Source of the DNA: Mycolicibacterium lacusdiani
GTDB taxonomy: Bacteria > Actinomycetota > Actinomycetes > Mycobacteriales > Mycobacteriaceae
Assembly: GCF_021916785.1 (NCBI RefSeq)
Contig: NZ_JAKCFC010000001.1
Coordinates: 310,001-374,000, forward strand
Direction of reading: 5' to 3'
DNA length: 64,000 bases
Position 1 is the first letter of the stretch; every line of letters starts with the position of its first letter. The notes beneath the pieces are model-generated. The model saw nothing but the letters and a program-made list of their open reading frames with translations, was not told the origin of the DNA and ran no database searches. Made by a program: the position numbers and the translations under genes. Below are positions 17,283 through 26,548 of the stretch, in pieces.

Positions 17283-18809
17283 ATGACAGAGCGCGGAGAA
17301 CCCACCGACACGCGGCGGTCACTGCGCAGTCGTCTGCTCGCAGTGGTGCTGCGCCCCGACGCGCGCCCCCTGAGCTGGGGAATCGTCGTCGCCGTCGGCT
17401 TCCTGGTCGCCGAGACGGCCGTGGTGCTGTTCCTCGGCCGGGTAGCGCCGGAGAACGCGTTCGGCGCCATCTTCCTGCTCGGCGTGCTCGTCGTGTCCGC
17501 GGGCTGGAACTTCGGGTTGGCGCTCGCCACGTCCATCGCGAGCACCCTGGTGTACCTGTACTTCCACATGGACGGGGTGGCCGCTGCGCTGTTCGTGTTC
17601 CTGCCGCTGGCGCTGCTGGCCAACGTCCTCGCGGGGCAGGCGCGGCTGCGGGCGGCCGAATCCGAGCGACGTCGACGCGAGGCCGATGCCCTGGCAGGGC
17701 AGCAGGCCGCGCTGCGCCGGGTGGCGACCGTCGTCGCTCGCGGCGCCGAACCGTCCGAGGTGTACCCGGTAGCCGTGGCCGAACTCGCCAGGGGTCTCGG
17801 CGTCGAACACGTGACGCTGCTGACGTTCGAGGCGGACGACCACTGCGTGGTGACCGCGGCCGCGGAAGTCGAGGGCACGCCCAACCTCGTGGTGGGGGAG
17901 CGCCTCTCGCTCGACGGCGACAGCGTCACCCTGCGGGTGCTCGACACCGGCGCACCGGCCCGCATCGACGACTACGCCGGCGTGCCCGGCTCGATAGCCG
18001 AGCGGTTGCGCGGCTTGGGATTGCACTCGGGGGTCGGTTCCCCGGTGACCGTGGACGGCTCGACGAGGGGCACACTCGTCGTGGGCTCGACGCGCGCGGC
18101 GCCGCTGCCACCGGAGACCGAGGACAGGGTGTGCGACTTCGCCGACCTGATCGGAACCGCCATCGGCAATGCGGAGACCCGCGCCCAGCTGCAGGCGTCC
18201 CGCGCGCGGGTCGTGACGGCAGCCGATCAGGCGCGCCGCGGCATCGAACGCGATCTGCACGACGGTGCGCAACAACGGATCGTGTCCCTTGGCCTCGGCC
18301 TGCGCACGCTCGAGGCGTCCATCCCCGAGTCCGACGCCGCGCTGCGCAAGCAGGTCGAGAACCTGATCAACGGCATGGCCGATCTCTACACCGAGCTGCA
18401 GGAGCTGTCGCGCGGCATCCACCCGGCGATCCTGTCGAAGGGTGGACTCGGGCCCGCGCTCAAGACGCTGTCACGACGCTCTGTGGTCCCGGTGGGTCTC
18501 CAGCTCGAGGTGAATCGCCGGCTGCCGGAGTCGATCGAGGTGGCCGCCTACTACGTGGTGGCCGAATCCCTGGTCAACGTGGCCAAGCACGCCAAGGCCT
18601 CGGCCGTCGACGTGCGCGCCGAACTCGACGACCACGAGTTGCGTCTCGACGTCGTCGACGACGGGGTGGGTGGCGCGTCGACCGGCGGTGGCAGCGGCCT
18701 GATCGGTCTCAGGGACCGGGTGGAAGCCGTGTCGGGCCGGCTCGACGTCGCGAGCCGGGCAGGCGTGGGGACCACCGTCACCGCACGCATTCCCGTTCCG
18801 GCGCAGTGA
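17283..18809 (+). CDS. Membrane sensor histidine kinase, HisKA_3 class, with GAF domain
   Basis: A 508-residue kinase. Four membrane segments at about residues 33-118 resemble a DUF4118/KdpD-type sensor region. A coiled segment (120-145) leads to a GAF domain (about 145-300). The HisKA_3 dimerisation domain has phosphoacceptor H326 in RGIERDLHDGAQQ, and a HATPase_c domain (about 410-505) carries DVVDDGVGG and GSGLIGLRDRVE. It is the likely partner of the NarL-type regulator at 16156 and perhaps of the single receiver. The GAF ligand is unknown. Confidence 0.92.
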   Translation: MTERGEPTDTRRSLRSRLLAVVLRPDARPLSWGIVVAVGFLVAETAVVLFLGRVAPENAFGAIFLLGVLVVSAGWNFGLALATSIASTLVYLYFHMDGVAAALFVFLPLALLANVLAGQARLRAAESERRRREADALAGQQAALRRVATVVARGAEPSEVYPVAVAELARGLGVEHVTLLTFEADDHCVVTAAAEVEGTPNLVVGERLSLDGDSVTLRVLDTGAPARIDDYAGVPGSIAERLRGLGLHSGVGSPVTVDGSTRGTLVVGSTRAAPLPPETEDRVCDFADLIGTAIGNAETRAQLQASRARVVTAADQARRGIERDLHDGAQQRIVSLGLGLRTLEASIPESDAALRKQVENLINGMADLYTELQELSRGIHPAILSKGGLGPALKTLSRRSVVPVGLQLEVNRRLPESIEVAAYYVVAESLVNVAKHAKASAVDVRAELDDHELRLDVVDDGVGGASTGGGSGLIGLRDRVEAVSGRLDVASRAGVGTTVTARIPVPAQ

Positions 18810-18830
18810 CTCTCGCGGCGCAGCGCTAGG

Positions 18831-20294
18831 TCAGCCCGATACCCAGCCTGCCGGTTTGCGGTCGCGCCACGGCATGGCGTCCTCCAGTTGCGCGGCGAGC
18901 TGGAGGAGCACTGCCTCGTCGGCTGCCATCAACTGCACGCCGACGGGCAGGCCGTCGGCCGTGGTCGCGAGCGGGAGCGAGATGGCGGCCCAGCCGGTGA
19001 CGTTGGCGAGCGTCGTCCACCCCGTCGTCGCGAACTCGACGTCGAAGAACTTCCGCGTCGTACCGCGGGGCTGGTCGAGCAGCGCGTACGGCGGCGGCGG
19101 GGTCAGCAGCGTGGGCACCAGCAGTACGTCGTGACCGGCCATGCCCGTGGCGAATCGACGGGTCTGGGCGTGCACCGCGGCGATGGCCTCGGCGTAGGCG
19201 AGCCCGGTGGTACCGAACCCCTCGCGAACCATGACCCAAGTGCTCGCCTCGAACTCGTCCTCGCGGGGTTCGCGGCCGAGGTGCTCGGTGGCCAGCGCGT
19301 GGAGTTGGACGTTGCTCACGGTGTGCAGTACGGCGATCGCATCGGCCACGGCGTCGGGATCGACGGTGGGGGCACCCGATTCGACGCGGTGACCGAGGCC
19401 GGCCAGCGTCCTGGCCACTGCCTCGACGCCTGCGATCACGTCGGGGTGGGTCGTCGCACCGGGGAACGGCGAGTCCGTGGTCGTCAGGATGCGTTGCGGG
19501 CCAGGGTCGTTCGTGATCCCGAGAAGGAACGGGGTCGTCGGCAGCGGCGCGCCGTACGGGTCGCCGGGCGCCGACCCGGTCACGGCGTCGAGCAGTGCCG
19601 CGCTGTCGCGGACGGTCCGGGTGAGCGCGTGCTCGTTGACCAATCCCTCGAGCCCGTGCCCGGCGCCGGGCGCGAACGACGTACGGCCGCGGCGCGGTTT
19701 GAGTCCGACGAGGCCGCAGCACGATGCGGGCACCCGGATGGACCCCGTCCCGTCGCCGCCGGAGGCCGCGGGGACCACGCCCGCGGCGACGGCGGCCGCG
19801 GATCCGCCGCTGGAACCCCCGGGCGTCGCGTGGGGTGACCACGGGTTGACGGTGGGGCCGTACAGCGAGGGCTCGGTCGTGCAGTGGTTGCCCCACTCCG
19901 GGGTGTTCGTCTTGCCGAACGGGACCAGCCCGGCCTGCAGGTAGCGGTCGACGATCCACGCCGACTCGGTCGCGACGTGGGTGCGCAGCGCGCGGGATCC
20001 CATCGCCTCGGGAGCGCCCGCGAGCGAGGCGCCGAGGTCCTTGAGCAGGAACGGCACCCCCGCCAACGGTCCGAGGTCGCCGCCGCGCAGCACGCCGGAC
20101 TCGTCGAGTCGAGTGGCTTGGGCCCTGCCGCGGTCGAACAGGTCGGTGATGACGGCGTTCAGGCCGCGCGTCGCCTCGACCCGCAGGATCGCGGCGTCGA
20201 GCAGTTCGATGGCACTGACGTCGCCTGCGGCCACCAGCGCCGCCTGCCCGACGGCGTCGACGTCGGCCAGTGCGAGGGCGGAGTTCAGATCCAT
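18831..20294 (-). CDS. Amidase (amidase signature family)
   Basis: A 487-residue amidase. The signature triad is complete: Lys85 in LLKDLG, the GGSSGGSA loop near 159-166 with the cis-Ser, and nucleophile S185 in GDGTGSIRVPA. No signal peptide is present. It resembles the mycobacterial AmiB2/AmiD-type amidases, which hydrolyse aliphatic or aromatic amides; the exact substrate cannot be inferred. It ends 22 bases from the convergent histidine kinase gene. Confidence 0.87.
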   Translation of the reverse strand: MDLNSALALADVDAVGQAALVAAGDVSAIELLDAAILRVEATRGLNAVITDLFDRGRAQATRLDESGVLRGGDLGPLAGVPFLLKDLGASLAGAPEAMGSRALRTHVATESAWIVDRYLQAGLVPFGKTNTPEWGNHCTTEPSLYGPTVNPWSPHATPGGSSGGSAAAVAAGVVPAASGGDGTGSIRVPASCCGLVGLKPRRGRTSFAPGAGHGLEGLVNEHALTRTVRDSAALLDAVTGSAPGDPYGAPLPTTPFLLGITNDPGPQRILTTTDSPFPGATTHPDVIAGVEAVARTLAGLGHRVESGAPTVDPDAVADAIAVLHTVSNVQLHALATEHLGREPREDEFEASTWVMVREGFGTTGLAYAEAIAAVHAQTRRFATGMAGHDVLLVPTLLTPPPPYALLDQPRGTTRKFFDVEFATTGWTTLANVTGWAAISLPLATTADGLPVGVQLMAADEAVLLQLAAQLEDAMPWRDRKPAGWVSG

Positions 20295-20345
20295 CGACGG
20301 ATCATCGGGCCTGTCGCCGCGCCGGGCAACTCGGACCGGTGCGCG

Positions 20346-20813
20346 TCACCGCAGCGGGATGTCGACCGGCGCGCCGCGCTCGGATTCCGGTCGCGGTCCG
20401 AACAACCGGCGTTCACCCTCGTCGATCGAGACGTCGTTGATGCTGGCCTCGCGGCGCCGCATCAGCCCGCGATCGTCGAACTCCCACAACTCGTTCCCGT
20501 AGCTGCGGTACCAGCGGCCTGCGGCGTCGTGCCACTCGTACTGGAACCGTACGGCGATGCGATCACCGCCGTACGACCACAGGCTCTTGCGCAGGACGTA
20601 GTCGAGTTCGCGCTCCCACTTCGCGGTGAGGAACTCGACGATCGCGGCGCGCCCGCTCAGGAAGACGTCGCGGTTGCGCCACTGCGAATCCTCGGTGTAC
20701 GCGAGGCTGACGCGGTGCGGGTCCCTGGTGTTCCACGCGTCCTCGGCCGCCTGCACCTTCGTCGTGGCCGAGGCCAGGTCGAACGGTGGTAGTGGCGGCC
20801 GAGGCTGGTCCAC
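20346..20813 (-). CDS. DUF1348 (NTF2-like) family protein
   Basis: A 155-residue protein matching the DUF1348 pattern: an NTF2-like cone with [20 protein letters not shown] and [15 protein letters not shown] sequence. NTF2-fold proteins are either small-molecule enzymes or binding scaffolds; no function is established for this family. Its start overlaps the TerC stop codon by one base, so the two are probably co-transcribed and may share the riboswitch upstream of TerC. Confidence 0.75.
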   Translation of the reverse strand: MDQPRPPLPPFDLASATTKVQAAEDAWNTRDPHRVSLAYTEDSQWRNRDVFLSGRAAIVEFLTAKWERELDYVLRKSLWSYGGDRIAVRFQYEWHDAAGRWYRSYGNELWEFDDRGLMRRREASINDVSIDEGERRLFGPRPESERGAPVDIPLR

Positions 20814-21871
20814 TAGCTGGGCTCCGAGGAGGGCTTGCTGGGCTCGGGCGTAGCCGCGGAGGTGGTGTCGGGCGCCGCGAGCGGGAGTTCATCTTCGGCG
20901 TCGGCCACCTTGTCCTCCTTGCGCGTCTTCCACAGGCTGGCGGCGGTCGTGATCGCCAGCGTGACGATGATGACCCCTAGGCTGGCCAGCGTGGGGATCT
21001 CGGGCACGGCCACGTGCTCGCCGCCGTTGATGAACGGCAGCTCGTTCTCGTGCAGCGCGTGCAGCACCAGCTTGACGCCGATGAACGCCAGGATGAACGC
21101 GAGCCCGTAGGACAGGTAGACCAGACGCTTGAGCAGGCCGCCCAGCAGGAAGTACAGCTGGCGCAGACCCATCAGCGCGAAGACGTTTGCGGTGAAGACG
21201 AGGTAGGGCTCCTGCGTCAGGCCGTAGATCGCAGGGATGGAGTCCAGGGCGAACAGCAGGTCGGTGGTCCCGAGCGAGACGATGACGAGGAACATCGGCG
21301 TCATCAGACGCTTGCCGTCCTCCTTGATCCACAGCCGCAGCCCGTCCCACTTGTCGGTGAGGGTGAAGTGGGTGCGCGCGAACTTCACCACGGCGTTGTC
21401 GCCGTCGTCGTCATGGTCGCTGTCGCGGACCAGGCCGACGGCGGTGTACACCAGGAACGCGCCGAAGATGTAGAAGATCCAGGAGAACTGGTTGATCGCC
21501 ACCGCGCCGAGGGCGATGAAGATGCCGCGGAAGATCAGCGCCAGGATGATGCCCACCATCAGGGCTTCCTGCTGGTACTTCTTCGGCACGTTGAAGCTGG
21601 CCATGATGATCAGGAAGATGAACAGGTTGTCGACCGAGAGGCTGTACTCGGTCAACCAGCCGGCATAGAACTCGATGCCGAAGTCACTGCCGTGGAAGAA
21701 CCAGAGCCACAGGCCGAAGGCGACTGCAGCGCCCACGTACACCGACAGTGCGATGGCACATTCGCGCAGTGTGGGTTCGTGGGGTCGGCGGGCGATCATC
21801 ACCACGTCGAACAGCAGGACGGCGACCGTCACGCTGAGCGTGATGATCCACTCGATGCTGGTTACGTTCAA
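20813..21871 (-). CDS. TerC family membrane protein (Alx-like, probable manganese exporter)
   Basis: A 352-residue TerC protein with about eight to nine membrane segments and the family's acidic transmembrane residues ([12 protein letters not shown] and [11 protein letters not shown]). The C-terminus is a Pro/Ser/Glu-rich tail. The start is TTG at 21871 with GGAGGA upstream. TerC/Alx proteins are linked to Mn2+ export, and here the leader contains a yybP-ykoY riboswitch, which senses Mn2+. That combination makes Mn2+-responsive export the most likely role. Confidence 0.85.
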   Translation of the reverse strand: MNVTSIEWIITLSVTVAVLLFDVVMIARRPHEPTLRECAIALSVYVGAAVAFGLWLWFFHGSDFGIEFYAGWLTEYSLSVDNLFIFLIIMASFNVPKKYQQEALMVGIILALIFRGIFIALGAVAINQFSWIFYIFGAFLVYTAVGLVRDSDHDDDGDNAVVKFARTHFTLTDKWDGLRLWIKEDGKRLMTPMFLVIVSLGTTDLLFALDSIPAIYGLTQEPYLVFTANVFALMGLRQLYFLLGGLLKRLVYLSYGLAFILAFIGVKLVLHALHENELPFINGGEHVAVPEIPTLASLGVIIVTLAITTAASLWKTRKEDKVADAEDELPLAAPDTTSAATPEPSKPSSEPS

Positions 21872-21893
21872 AAGTTCCTCCGGACGTGACGAA

Positions 21894-21998
21894 ACGGCCG
21901 AGGTCTCTACCGCCGCGCGTCGCGACCCACGGCACCGGCCGGTCAACCATGAACGACGTGATGACGACACCGCGGCGAAGGAATACTCCCCTCGGCGG
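21894..21998 (-). ncRNA. yybP-ykoY manganese riboswitch in the TerC leader
   Basis: Read on the minus strand, the leader contains the hallmark GGGGAGTA (about 21984-21991), a central GTCGTCATCACG, and GAGACC near 21902-21907. GCCGAG just before the first block pairs perfectly with CTCGGC just after the last, closing the P1 stem. The 3' end lies about 10 bases before the TerC ribosome site, so it could act on translation or on transcription. The yybP-ykoY class binds Mn2+ and is classically found upstream of TerC/Alx and MntP. Confidence 0.82.
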
Positions 21999-22044
21999 TC
22001 AGTCTGTCAGACGATCATGGCGCCGGGAAATCGGGCGACCGACG

Positions 22045-22284
22045 TCAGTCGCGGTCGGCGGCGTTGTTGGCGCGCGCGTCGACCGACGTCCTGCCGTCGG
22101 TGGCCGATGCCAGGGCGATGGCGATCAACACGTCGGCGGCGGTGATGAACAGCCCCCACCAGTACATCCACTTCAGCGATGGGTCCGGTTGGCTCGCGAA
22201 GAATCCGATCAGGAAGATCGGCCCCACGATGCCGCAAACGAAGACGAACGCCTGTATGCGCACGTAGCGCCAGAACGTCTCCAC
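22045..22284 (-). CDS. Small membrane protein, two TM segments
   Basis: A 79-residue protein from GTG 22284 with hydrophobic stretches at about 10-30 (AFVFVCGIVGPIFLIGFFA) and 38-58 (MYWWGLFITAADVLIAIALA) and a charged C-terminal tail. Upstream in-frame codons exist but no better start is visible. It lies upstream of the riboswitch-TerC unit on the same strand. I do not recognise a family function. Confidence 0.6.
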   Translation of the reverse strand: METFWRYVRIQAFVFVCGIVGPIFLIGFFASQPDPSLKWMYWWGLFITAADVLIAIALASATDGRTSVDARANNAADRD

Positions 22285-22333
22285 GGGGTCAGAGGATACG
22301 GTCGCCGCAGCCGACCGGCTAGGCTCCGGCCTC

Positions 22334-22741
22334 GTGAGATTCGAACTGCTCAGCCCGACCGTCGAGATCGGATTGGTGACCACCAACCTCAACGCGATGG
22401 TCGCCTTCTACGAGGACTTCCTCGGCTTGGAATCCCAAGGCGAGATCGAGTTCGTCGGCGGCAGGCAGCGGCGGTACGTGCTGGGCGCCAGTGTGCTCAA
22501 GCTCGTCACGTACGACTCACCGCCTGCGGCTCCGGTGGCACCGGGCGGTGGCCGCGCCCAGGCGGGGCTGCGGTACTTCACGATCGGCGTCAACGGGTTG
22601 CGGGCGGCCGCGGAGGCGTTCGAGGCCGCGGGGTTCGAGATCGTCGAGCCGCCGACCGAGTTCGCGCCCGTGCCCGGCATGGGTTGGATGTTCGTCGCCG
22701 ATCCCGACGGCAATTCGATCGAGCTGTTCGGAACGCTCTGA
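22334..22741 (+). CDS. VOC (glyoxalase/bleomycin resistance) family protein
   Basis: A 135-residue VOC domain: two beta-alpha-beta-beta-beta units, the first starting at VTTNLNAMVAFYEDFLGL and the second ending FVADPDGNSIELFG with the usual metal-binding Glu. The first metal ligand position is not a clear His, so metal dependence is uncertain. It is followed 16 bases later by a nitroreductase, which suggests a shared detoxification role. GTG start. Confidence 0.8.
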   Translation: MRFELLSPTVEIGLVTTNLNAMVAFYEDFLGLESQGEIEFVGGRQRRYVLGASVLKLVTYDSPPAAPVAPGGGRAQAGLRYFTIGVNGLRAAAEAFEAAGFEIVEPPTEFAPVPGMGWMFVADPDGNSIELFGTL

Positions 22742-22757
22742 CGATGGCCGACTAGAG

Positions 22758-23393
22758 ATGGCCGACGTGGTCGCCGACGTCTGGGAGGTCATGTCGACCG
22801 CGCGGACCATCCGGCGGTTCACCGACGAGTCGGTCGGCGACGACGTCCTCGGGCGCTGTCTCGAGGCAGCCACCTGGGCCCCGTCGGGTGCCAACGCGCA
22901 GGCGTGGCGGTTCGTCGTGCTGCGGTCGCCCGAGCAGCGCGCTGTCGTCGCGATGGCGGCGAGCCAGGCGCTGACGGTGATCGAGGAGGCCTACAGCCTG
23001 ACGCGACCCGCCGCCGGCGACGACTCCCACCGCGCCCGCAACGACCGGGCCACCTACGAATTGCACGATCGCGCGGGCGAATTCACGTCCGTGCTGTTCG
23101 TCCAACGGCGTCTGCGCCTGGCGTCGGACATGCTGCTTGGCGGATCGATCTTTCCGGCGATGCAGAACTTCCTGCTGGCTGCTCGCGCACAGGGTCTCGG
23201 CGCCTGCCTCACCAGCTGGGCGTCCTACGGCGGCGAGCCCCTGCTGCGCGACGCGGTGGGGGTGCCCGAGGATTGGATGCTCGCCGGGCACGTCGTGGTC
23301 GGCTGGCCAAAGGGCAGGCACGGCCCGGTGCGCAGGCGGCCGTGGCAGACGGCGGTCAACGCCGATCACTGGGACGCGCCGGGCATCACCTGA
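22758..23393 (+). CDS. Nitroreductase family FMN protein
   Basis: A 211-residue nitroreductase-fold protein. FMN-binding segments include RTIRRFTDESV and APSGANAQAWRF near the N-terminus and GGSIFPAMQNFLLAARAQGLGACL in the middle. The dimer-type fold suggests NAD(P)H-dependent reduction of quinones or nitro compounds, or a related reaction. It is the downstream partner of the VOC gene. Confidence 0.82.
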   Translation: MADVVADVWEVMSTARTIRRFTDESVGDDVLGRCLEAATWAPSGANAQAWRFVVLRSPEQRAVVAMAASQALTVIEEAYSLTRPAAGDDSHRARNDRATYELHDRAGEFTSVLFVQRRLRLASDMLLGGSIFPAMQNFLLAARAQGLGACLTSWASYGGEPLLRDAVGVPEDWMLAGHVVVGWPKGRHGPVRRRPWQTAVNADHWDAPGIT

Positions 23394-23486
23394 ATCGGCT
23401 GACGGTCGTCGCCCGAACGTCGACTTACCGTGCAGTTCGAAGCCACGACGCGACGAAAACTCCACGTTCGCGCACCGGCATCACCC

Positions 23487-23546
23487 GCGAGCGTGCATGA
23501 ACTCGCGCTCGGACACGGCGTGTCGGCCGCAGACACGCACGCTCGC
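23487..23546. repeat. 60-bp cloverleaf repeat, copy A
   Basis: Starts GCGAGCGTGC and ends GCACGCTCGC, a perfect 10-bp terminal inverted repeat. The inside carries a second hairpin (GACACG...CGTGTC-type arms). It lies between the convergent nitroreductase and YaaA genes, in the orientation opposite to copy B. The same 60-bp length and ends recur at 57100 and 59361. Confidence 0.85.
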
Positions 23547-23579
23547 CGGAGGACCTCGCGGGAGAACGAGTGCCCCGTC

Positions 23580-24326
23580 CTAAGCGGGGACGACGACCGT
23601 CAGCGCGTTGCCGCTGCGTTCGACCTGCATCCCTGCCCGGCGCGCGACCGCCGCCACGCGTCCCGCGTCGTCCGGTTCGGCCCGCGACGCCACCAGGGCG
23701 CGGGCCAGCCTGCCCTTGTGCGCCTTGTTGAAGTGACTGACCACGGCACGGCTGCCGTCGGGCCGCTCCGACACGACGTCGACGTCCACCGCGCCCGGCA
23801 CCCGCCCCAGCGACGCGTAGGCGCCCGACCGGAGGTCGACGACGAGTTCGTCGCGGGCCAGGGCGGCGAGCACGGGTTCGAGCACTGGTTTCCAGCGGGC
23901 GGCCATGGTCTCGCCACCGGGCAGCTTGGACCCCGCCGACAACCGGTAGGCCGGGATCGCGTCGTCGGCGCGCAACAGTCCGAACAGCGCCGAGCCGACC
24001 GCGAGCCGTGCCCGTGCCCGCTCGGCCGCGGCACCCTTGAGCGACTCCACGTCCAGGGCGTCGTACAGCACGCCGGTGTAGCGGTGGATCGCGGGCATGG
24101 TCGGCGACGCGAGCAGGGCTGCATTGCGGTCGATCTCGCCATCCTGGGAGGCGGAGATGCCCAGCGCCCTACGGCTGGCGGGCCGGTCTGCCGCCAGGGC
24201 GATCAGCTCGTCGACCAGCGTTGCGCGCAGCGGCCCCAGCTGGGGCGTGCCCAATGCTTCGAGACGCAGGGGTGGGCCGTCGCCGCCGTCGCGCTTGGTC
24301 TCCGACGGCGGCAACAGCACGATCAC
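23580..24326 (-). CDS. yaaA: YaaA family peroxide-stress protein
   Basis: A 248-residue DUF328/YaaA protein with the N-terminal LLPPSETK motif and the C-terminal HFNKAHKGRLAR motif that defines the family. In E. coli YaaA lowers intracellular iron-driven damage during peroxide stress and binds DNA. GTG 24326 fits the family N-terminus. It lies 11 bases downstream of the phosphodiesterase-like gene in a run of minus-strand genes. Confidence 0.88.
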   Translation of the reverse strand: MIVLLPPSETKRDGGDGPPLRLEALGTPQLGPLRATLVDELIALAADRPASRRALGISASQDGEIDRNAALLASPTMPAIHRYTGVLYDALDVESLKGAAAERARARLAVGSALFGLLRADDAIPAYRLSAGSKLPGGETMAARWKPVLEPVLAALARDELVVDLRSGAYASLGRVPGAVDVDVVSERPDGSRAVVSHFNKAHKGRLARALVASRAEPDDAGRVAAVARRAGMQVERSGNALTVVVPA

Positions 24327-24337
24327 GGGCGATGACG

Positions 24338-25483
24338 TTAACCGAGGTCCCGATGCGCCAGCAGGAGGGGGACGCGCTGCTCCGCGGAGGTCAGCGACCC
24401 GTGGTGTCCGAGGAACGCCGATTCGACGGGCTCGGTGGCGCGCCGGACGAGCGTGGCCTGGCCCGAGGCCGCGGCGATCACGTCGCCGATGCGCGAGCGG
24501 ACGTCGTCGGTCACCTTCGGGCCGAACCAGCCGGCCGCGATGGCCTCGTCGCGGGTGACCACCCAGGCCTTGTCCGCCAGGGTCGACCGCCAGGTGTCGA
24601 GGACGCCTCCGACCGCGCCGTCGCGGACGTACAGGTGCCGCGCCCGCGCCTCGCCGCCGACGTCCAGCACGCCGTCGAGGAGCGCGGGGGAGGAGTCGAC
24701 GTCGACCGCGTCGGCCGAGCTGACGCCGACCATGCCGTGGTCCGCGACGACTGCGAGCAGGCCGCCCGGTGGCAGGCCGTCGACCACCGACTCGACGAGA
24801 CGGTCGACCTGGCGCAGCTGCATGCGCCACGCGTCGGAGCCGGGACCGTGCAGGTGGCCGAGCATGTCGAGGTCGGCGTGGTAGCCGTAGCAGAACCCGC
24901 CGCCTGCGACGGTGGAGCGCACGGTCGCCGCGAGATCGCCAACGGCGTGGACGCCGACGTACCGGCCACCGCGCAGGACAGCGCGGGTCAGCCCGGAGTC
25001 GGCGAACCGGGCGTCCGAGACCACCCTGACCCGAACGCCCGCCGTCGTCGCACGCTCGAAGTTCGTCGAATGCGGCTGCACGCGTTCGGGTTTCGCCCGC
25101 TCACGCAGGTCCTCACCCCAGGGGTGCTCGCGCCAGGTCAAGGCGTTGACCACGCCGGTGTCGGGCAGCCGGAAGGTGTAGCCCACCATGCCGTGTTCAC
25201 CCGATCGGCGGCCGGTGCCGACGGCGGCCAGCCCTGCGGCGGTCGTCGCGGGGAACCCGACGCCCAGGGTGCGACCGCGCATGCCCGCCATGACGGGGGC
25301 GTCGGCGGCGTGCGCGTCGAGCAGGTCGGCACCGAGTCCGTCGATCAGCAGGACACAGGCACCGGTGACGTCGGCGGGTAGCGCGATCTCGCTGCGGAAC
25401 CCGGTGGCGCCCATCGCGGTGAGCACGGCGGGCACCACGTCGGCGAGATGGGGCAAGCGCGCGTCGGGCGCGGGATAGTGCAC
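24338..25483 (-). CDS. Alkaline phosphatase superfamily nucleotide pyrophosphatase/phosphodiesterase-like protein
   Basis: A 381-residue protein of the type I phosphodiesterase (AP superfamily) fold: VLLIDGLGADLL with the first metal Asp, FPATTAAGLAAVGTG with the Thr nucleophile region, YHADLDMLGHLHGPGS, and VADHGMVGV with the second Asp-His pair. It has no signal peptide and starts at GTG directly against the stop codon of the Rieske gene. It would hydrolyse a phosphodiester or pyrophosphate; the substrate is unknown. Confidence 0.82.
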   Translation of the reverse strand: MHYPAPDARLPHLADVVPAVLTAMGATGFRSEIALPADVTGACVLLIDGLGADLLDAHAADAPVMAGMRGRTLGVGFPATTAAGLAAVGTGRRSGEHGMVGYTFRLPDTGVVNALTWREHPWGEDLRERAKPERVQPHSTNFERATTAGVRVRVVSDARFADSGLTRAVLRGGRYVGVHAVGDLAATVRSTVAGGGFCYGYHADLDMLGHLHGPGSDAWRMQLRQVDRLVESVVDGLPPGGLLAVVADHGMVGVSSADAVDVDSSPALLDGVLDVGGEARARHLYVRDGAVGGVLDTWRSTLADKAWVVTRDEAIAAGWFGPKVTDDVRSRIGDVIAAASGQATLVRRATEPVESAFLGHHGSLTSAEQRVPLLLAHRDLG

Positions 25484-25906
25484 CTAGCCCTCGACGATCG
25501 AGTCGCCCTGCACGGTCACGGCCTTGGGTGACAGTGCCGACGCGGCCGGGCCGTTGACGACTGCGCCGTCGAGGTCGAAGCGGCTGCCGTGGCACGGGCA
25601 GACGATGTTGCCGTCGGTGATCTCCGACACCGAGCATCCCGCGTGCGGACAGCGCTTCGAAAACCCCTTGAACACCCCGGCGGTCGGCTGGGTCAGCACG
25701 ACGTCGTCGAGGATCACGCCCGAGCCGACCGGCACGTCGGCCGTGGCCGCGAGCGCGGCGGGGGCACCACCGTCGGACGGAGCCGCCGACTCCGGCTGTG
25801 GCTGGTCATCGTAGGCGCTGCAGGCGGTCAGGGTCGTGGCTGCGATGCCGAGGCCGGCGCACGCCAGGACGGTGCGCCTCGATGGTGGGGTGACTTCGAC
25901 GGGCAC
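25484..25906 (-). CDS. Exported Rieske [2Fe-2S] lipoprotein
   Basis: A 140-residue protein. The N-terminus has a twin-arginine (R10-R11) signal ending in a lipobox LTAC with Cys29 for lipid attachment. The Rieske domain has RCPHAGC (C86, H88) and CPCHGS (C103, H106) with C91 and C105 placed for the conserved disulfide. It is expected to be a membrane-tethered electron carrier outside the cytoplasm, folded before Tat export. It lies next to a DUF6529 membrane protein, a plausible electron partner. Confidence 0.88.
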   Translation of the reverse strand: MPVEVTPPSRRTVLACAGLGIAATTLTACSAYDDQPQPESAAPSDGGAPAALAATADVPVGSGVILDDVVLTQPTAGVFKGFSKRCPHAGCSVSEITDGNIVCPCHGSRFDLDGAVVNGPAASALSPKAVTVQGDSIVEG

Positions 25907-25969
25907 GGGCGGACGCTCCTCGGTTCGGTGGTGTCGGGTGGTGGTGATGGCGTAAGTGGTGGGCCGGGT

Positions 25970-26548
25970 CTACAGCGTGACGCCACTGGTCTGAAAGAAC
26001 CAGAGCGCGGAGGTCAACCAGATGAAGACGAGGCCGAAGAAGGTCAGCCCGCCCACGACGGGGATGACCCACGGCCGGAGCCCGCTTCGGGTGAGCAGCA
26101 GCATCTTCGTGACGAACACGCCGTAGAAGAAGCACCCGAACAGCGAGTGGAACAGGACGCGGGCATCGGTCGACTGGAAGCCGAGCGCATAGAGGCAGTG
26201 CACGGCGACCGGGACGCTGGCCAGCACGGCGAGCCGCCCCGACCAGACGTGAGCCGTGCCGATCCAGCGGGGGATGTGGCCCCTGCGGAGCAGCCCGTAC
26301 ATCGCGAACGCCGACCCGAACTGGAACAGCGCGAGGCCGAGGGACAGCGATGCGGTCCAGGTCTTGACCGCCGAACCGCTGGAGAAGCCTGCCACGTTGA
26401 TCGCGAAGAAGCGCGGGTCGTGCGCGGAGCCGAACACGCCCATCGCCACCGCCACCGCGGAACCGGCCAGCACCGCGACGACGACGGCCACCCCGCCACG
26501 ACTCGACGCCACGGGTCGGGCGATGGTCGGCGTCTCGCTGGTCGTCAC
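25970..26548 (-). CDS. DUF6529 membrane protein, cytochrome b561-like
   Basis: A 192-residue protein with about five membrane segments (near 20-40, 65-85, 100-122, 135-152 and 160-184). Histidines H100, H117 and H134 are evenly spaced at 17-residue intervals within or at the edges of helices, a pattern like b561/ferric-reductase haem ligands. It overlaps the upstream 153-residue gene by 4 bases (GTGA) and sits 63 bases before the Rieske gene. Haem binding is inferred, not shown. Confidence 0.7.
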   Translation of the reverse strand: MTTSETPTIARPVASSRGGVAVVVAVLAGSAVAVAMGVFGSAHDPRFFAINVAGFSSGSAVKTWTASLSLGLALFQFGSAFAMYGLLRRGHIPRWIGTAHVWSGRLAVLASVPVAVHCLYALGFQSTDARVLFHSLFGCFFYGVFVTKMLLLTRSGLRPWVIPVVGGLTFFGLVFIWLTSALWFFQTSGVTL

